In this document: positions 5,299-5,692 of the stretch, piece by piece
Position numbering within the stretch: position 1 is the first letter of the stretch
Layout of the letters: every line of letters starts with the position of its first letter
Assembly: GCA_002506705.1 (NCBI GenBank)
Contig: DAYA01000064.1
Span: forward strand, 1 to 5,692
DNA: 5,692 bases
Direction: 5' to 3'
DNA from: Euryarchaeota archaeon UBA550
GTDB lineage: Archaea; Thermoplasmatota; Poseidoniia; Poseidoniales; Poseidoniaceae
Translations under genes and position numbers: made by a program
Notes under the pieces: model-generated
Database searches by the model: none
What the model saw: only the letters and a program-made list of their open reading frames with translations
Told to the model about the DNA's origin: nothing

Positions 5299-5303
5299 TC
5301 TAG

Positions 5304-5692
5304 ATGAATCCGTACAAAATGGTAGTTGCAGTTGCGAACCAGAAGGGCGGTTGTGCAAAAACGACTACTGCGGTCAATCTCGCTGCAGCCTTGGCAAAAG
5401 GCAACCCCAAATTCAAGGTACCACCTGCTAAAGTCCTTCTAATCGACCTAGACCCACAGGGCAATTGTGCTACCTCTTTTGGTGTTGAAAAGAAAAAAAT
5501 CAAGAAAACCGCATATGATTTGCTTGTAAATGATAGTGGTGAAGATTTACCTTTAATGGAAGAGTACATCATCTCACCCGCAGAACTTACCGAATCGATG
5601 CAGAAAGCTTGGTCGAAAAGAAACGACAATTCCAACAGGGTTCCCGAAGACCTGTCCATCGACAATTTGTGGTTGCTTCCCAGCGACATACA
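5304..5692 (+). CDS. ParA/Soj-family ATPase, N-terminal part (cut by window edge)
   Basis: ParA/Soj/MinD-type ATPases form ATP-dependent dimers that position DNA or protein cargo; chromosome or plasmid partition is the best-known role, but archaeal members are diverse. The frame is open from ATG 5304 to the window end, giving 129 complete codons of a protein that usually has about 250-300 residues. The deviant Walker A KGGCAKTT occupies 14-21, with Lys14 as the signature lysine and Lys19 as the P-loop lysine; Ala18 replaces the usual glycine. Walker A' LLIDLDPQGN is at 45-54, with Asp48 and Asp50. TAYDLLVND (about 69-77) and LWLLPSDI (122-129) match the Soj pattern. Two parts look longer than usual: GNPKFKVPPA (33-42) before the Asp strand, and a charged stretch at about 78-118. 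The start is unambiguous because TAG immediately precedes it. No ParB gene is visible within the window, so a partition role is not shown. Confidence 0.9.
   Translation, partial: MNPYKMVVAVANQKGGCAKTTTAVNLAAALAKGNPKFKVPPAKVLLIDLDPQGNCATSFGVEKKKIKKTAYDLLVNDSGEDLPLMEEYIISPAELTESMQKAWSKRNDNSNRVPEDLSIDNLWLLPSDI

Noticed and set aside
5300..5689. Long minus-strand open frame (129 codons) opposite the ParA-like gene
   Set aside because: The plus strand encodes clear Walker A and A' motifs. The antisense translation matches no family I know, so this is a shadow frame.

Overview
The window is archaeal. Its core is the gene series L7Ae - S28e - L24e - nucleoside diphosphate kinase - aIF5B, a conserved informational cluster known from many archaea. 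L7Ae, S28e, L24e and the aIF5B form of IF2 belong to the archaeal/eukaryotic translation apparatus. Start sites carry GGAGG/GGTGAT-type Shine-Dalgarno sequences, and two intergenic gaps hold TATA boxes at archaeal spacing. The moderate GC content, mesophile-like proteins and archaeal-type PRPP synthetase suggest a Thermoplasmata-related euryarchaeote, perhaps a marine group II (Poseidoniales) genome. That lineage call is an inference from general resemblance and was not tested by a search.

Layout, all on the + strand: (1) 1-819, ribose-phosphate pyrophosphokinase missing about 45 N-terminal residues at the window edge; (2) 820-899, a gap with a small hairpin and a TATA box that probably starts a new transcript; (3) 900-4115, L7Ae, S28e, L24e, Ndk and aIF5B, closely spaced and probably one operon; (4) 4116-4215, a second promoter gap with an inverted repeat and a TATA box; (5) 4216-5223, a MoxR-type AAA+ ATPase; (6) 5224-5303, a short gap with a weaker candidate promoter; (7) 5304 to the window end, the N-terminal part of a ParA/Soj-type ATPase, cut by the 3' edge. 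No gene-free stretch exceeds about 100 bases. I see no tRNA, rRNA, insertion sequence, CRISPR array or credible minus-strand gene.

The central operon makes three ribosomal proteins, the subunit-joining GTPase aIF5B, and Ndk, which makes GTP and other NTPs. PRPP synthetase upstream feeds nucleotide synthesis. MoxR and ParA have their own likely promoters and are not obviously linked in function to the cluster. The promoter and leader evidence moves several starts inward from the longest open frames: L7Ae to 900, L24e to 1531, Ndk to 1794, aIF5B to 2289 and MoxR to 4216.

I found no evidence for a new multi-gene system. The points most worth a second look are an L24e that has lost three of its four zinc-ribbon cysteines, two promoters sharing several short sequence blocks next to inverted repeats, a possible hairpin over the aIF5B ribosome binding site, and a MoxR gene without its usual DUF58/VWA partner immediately downstream.
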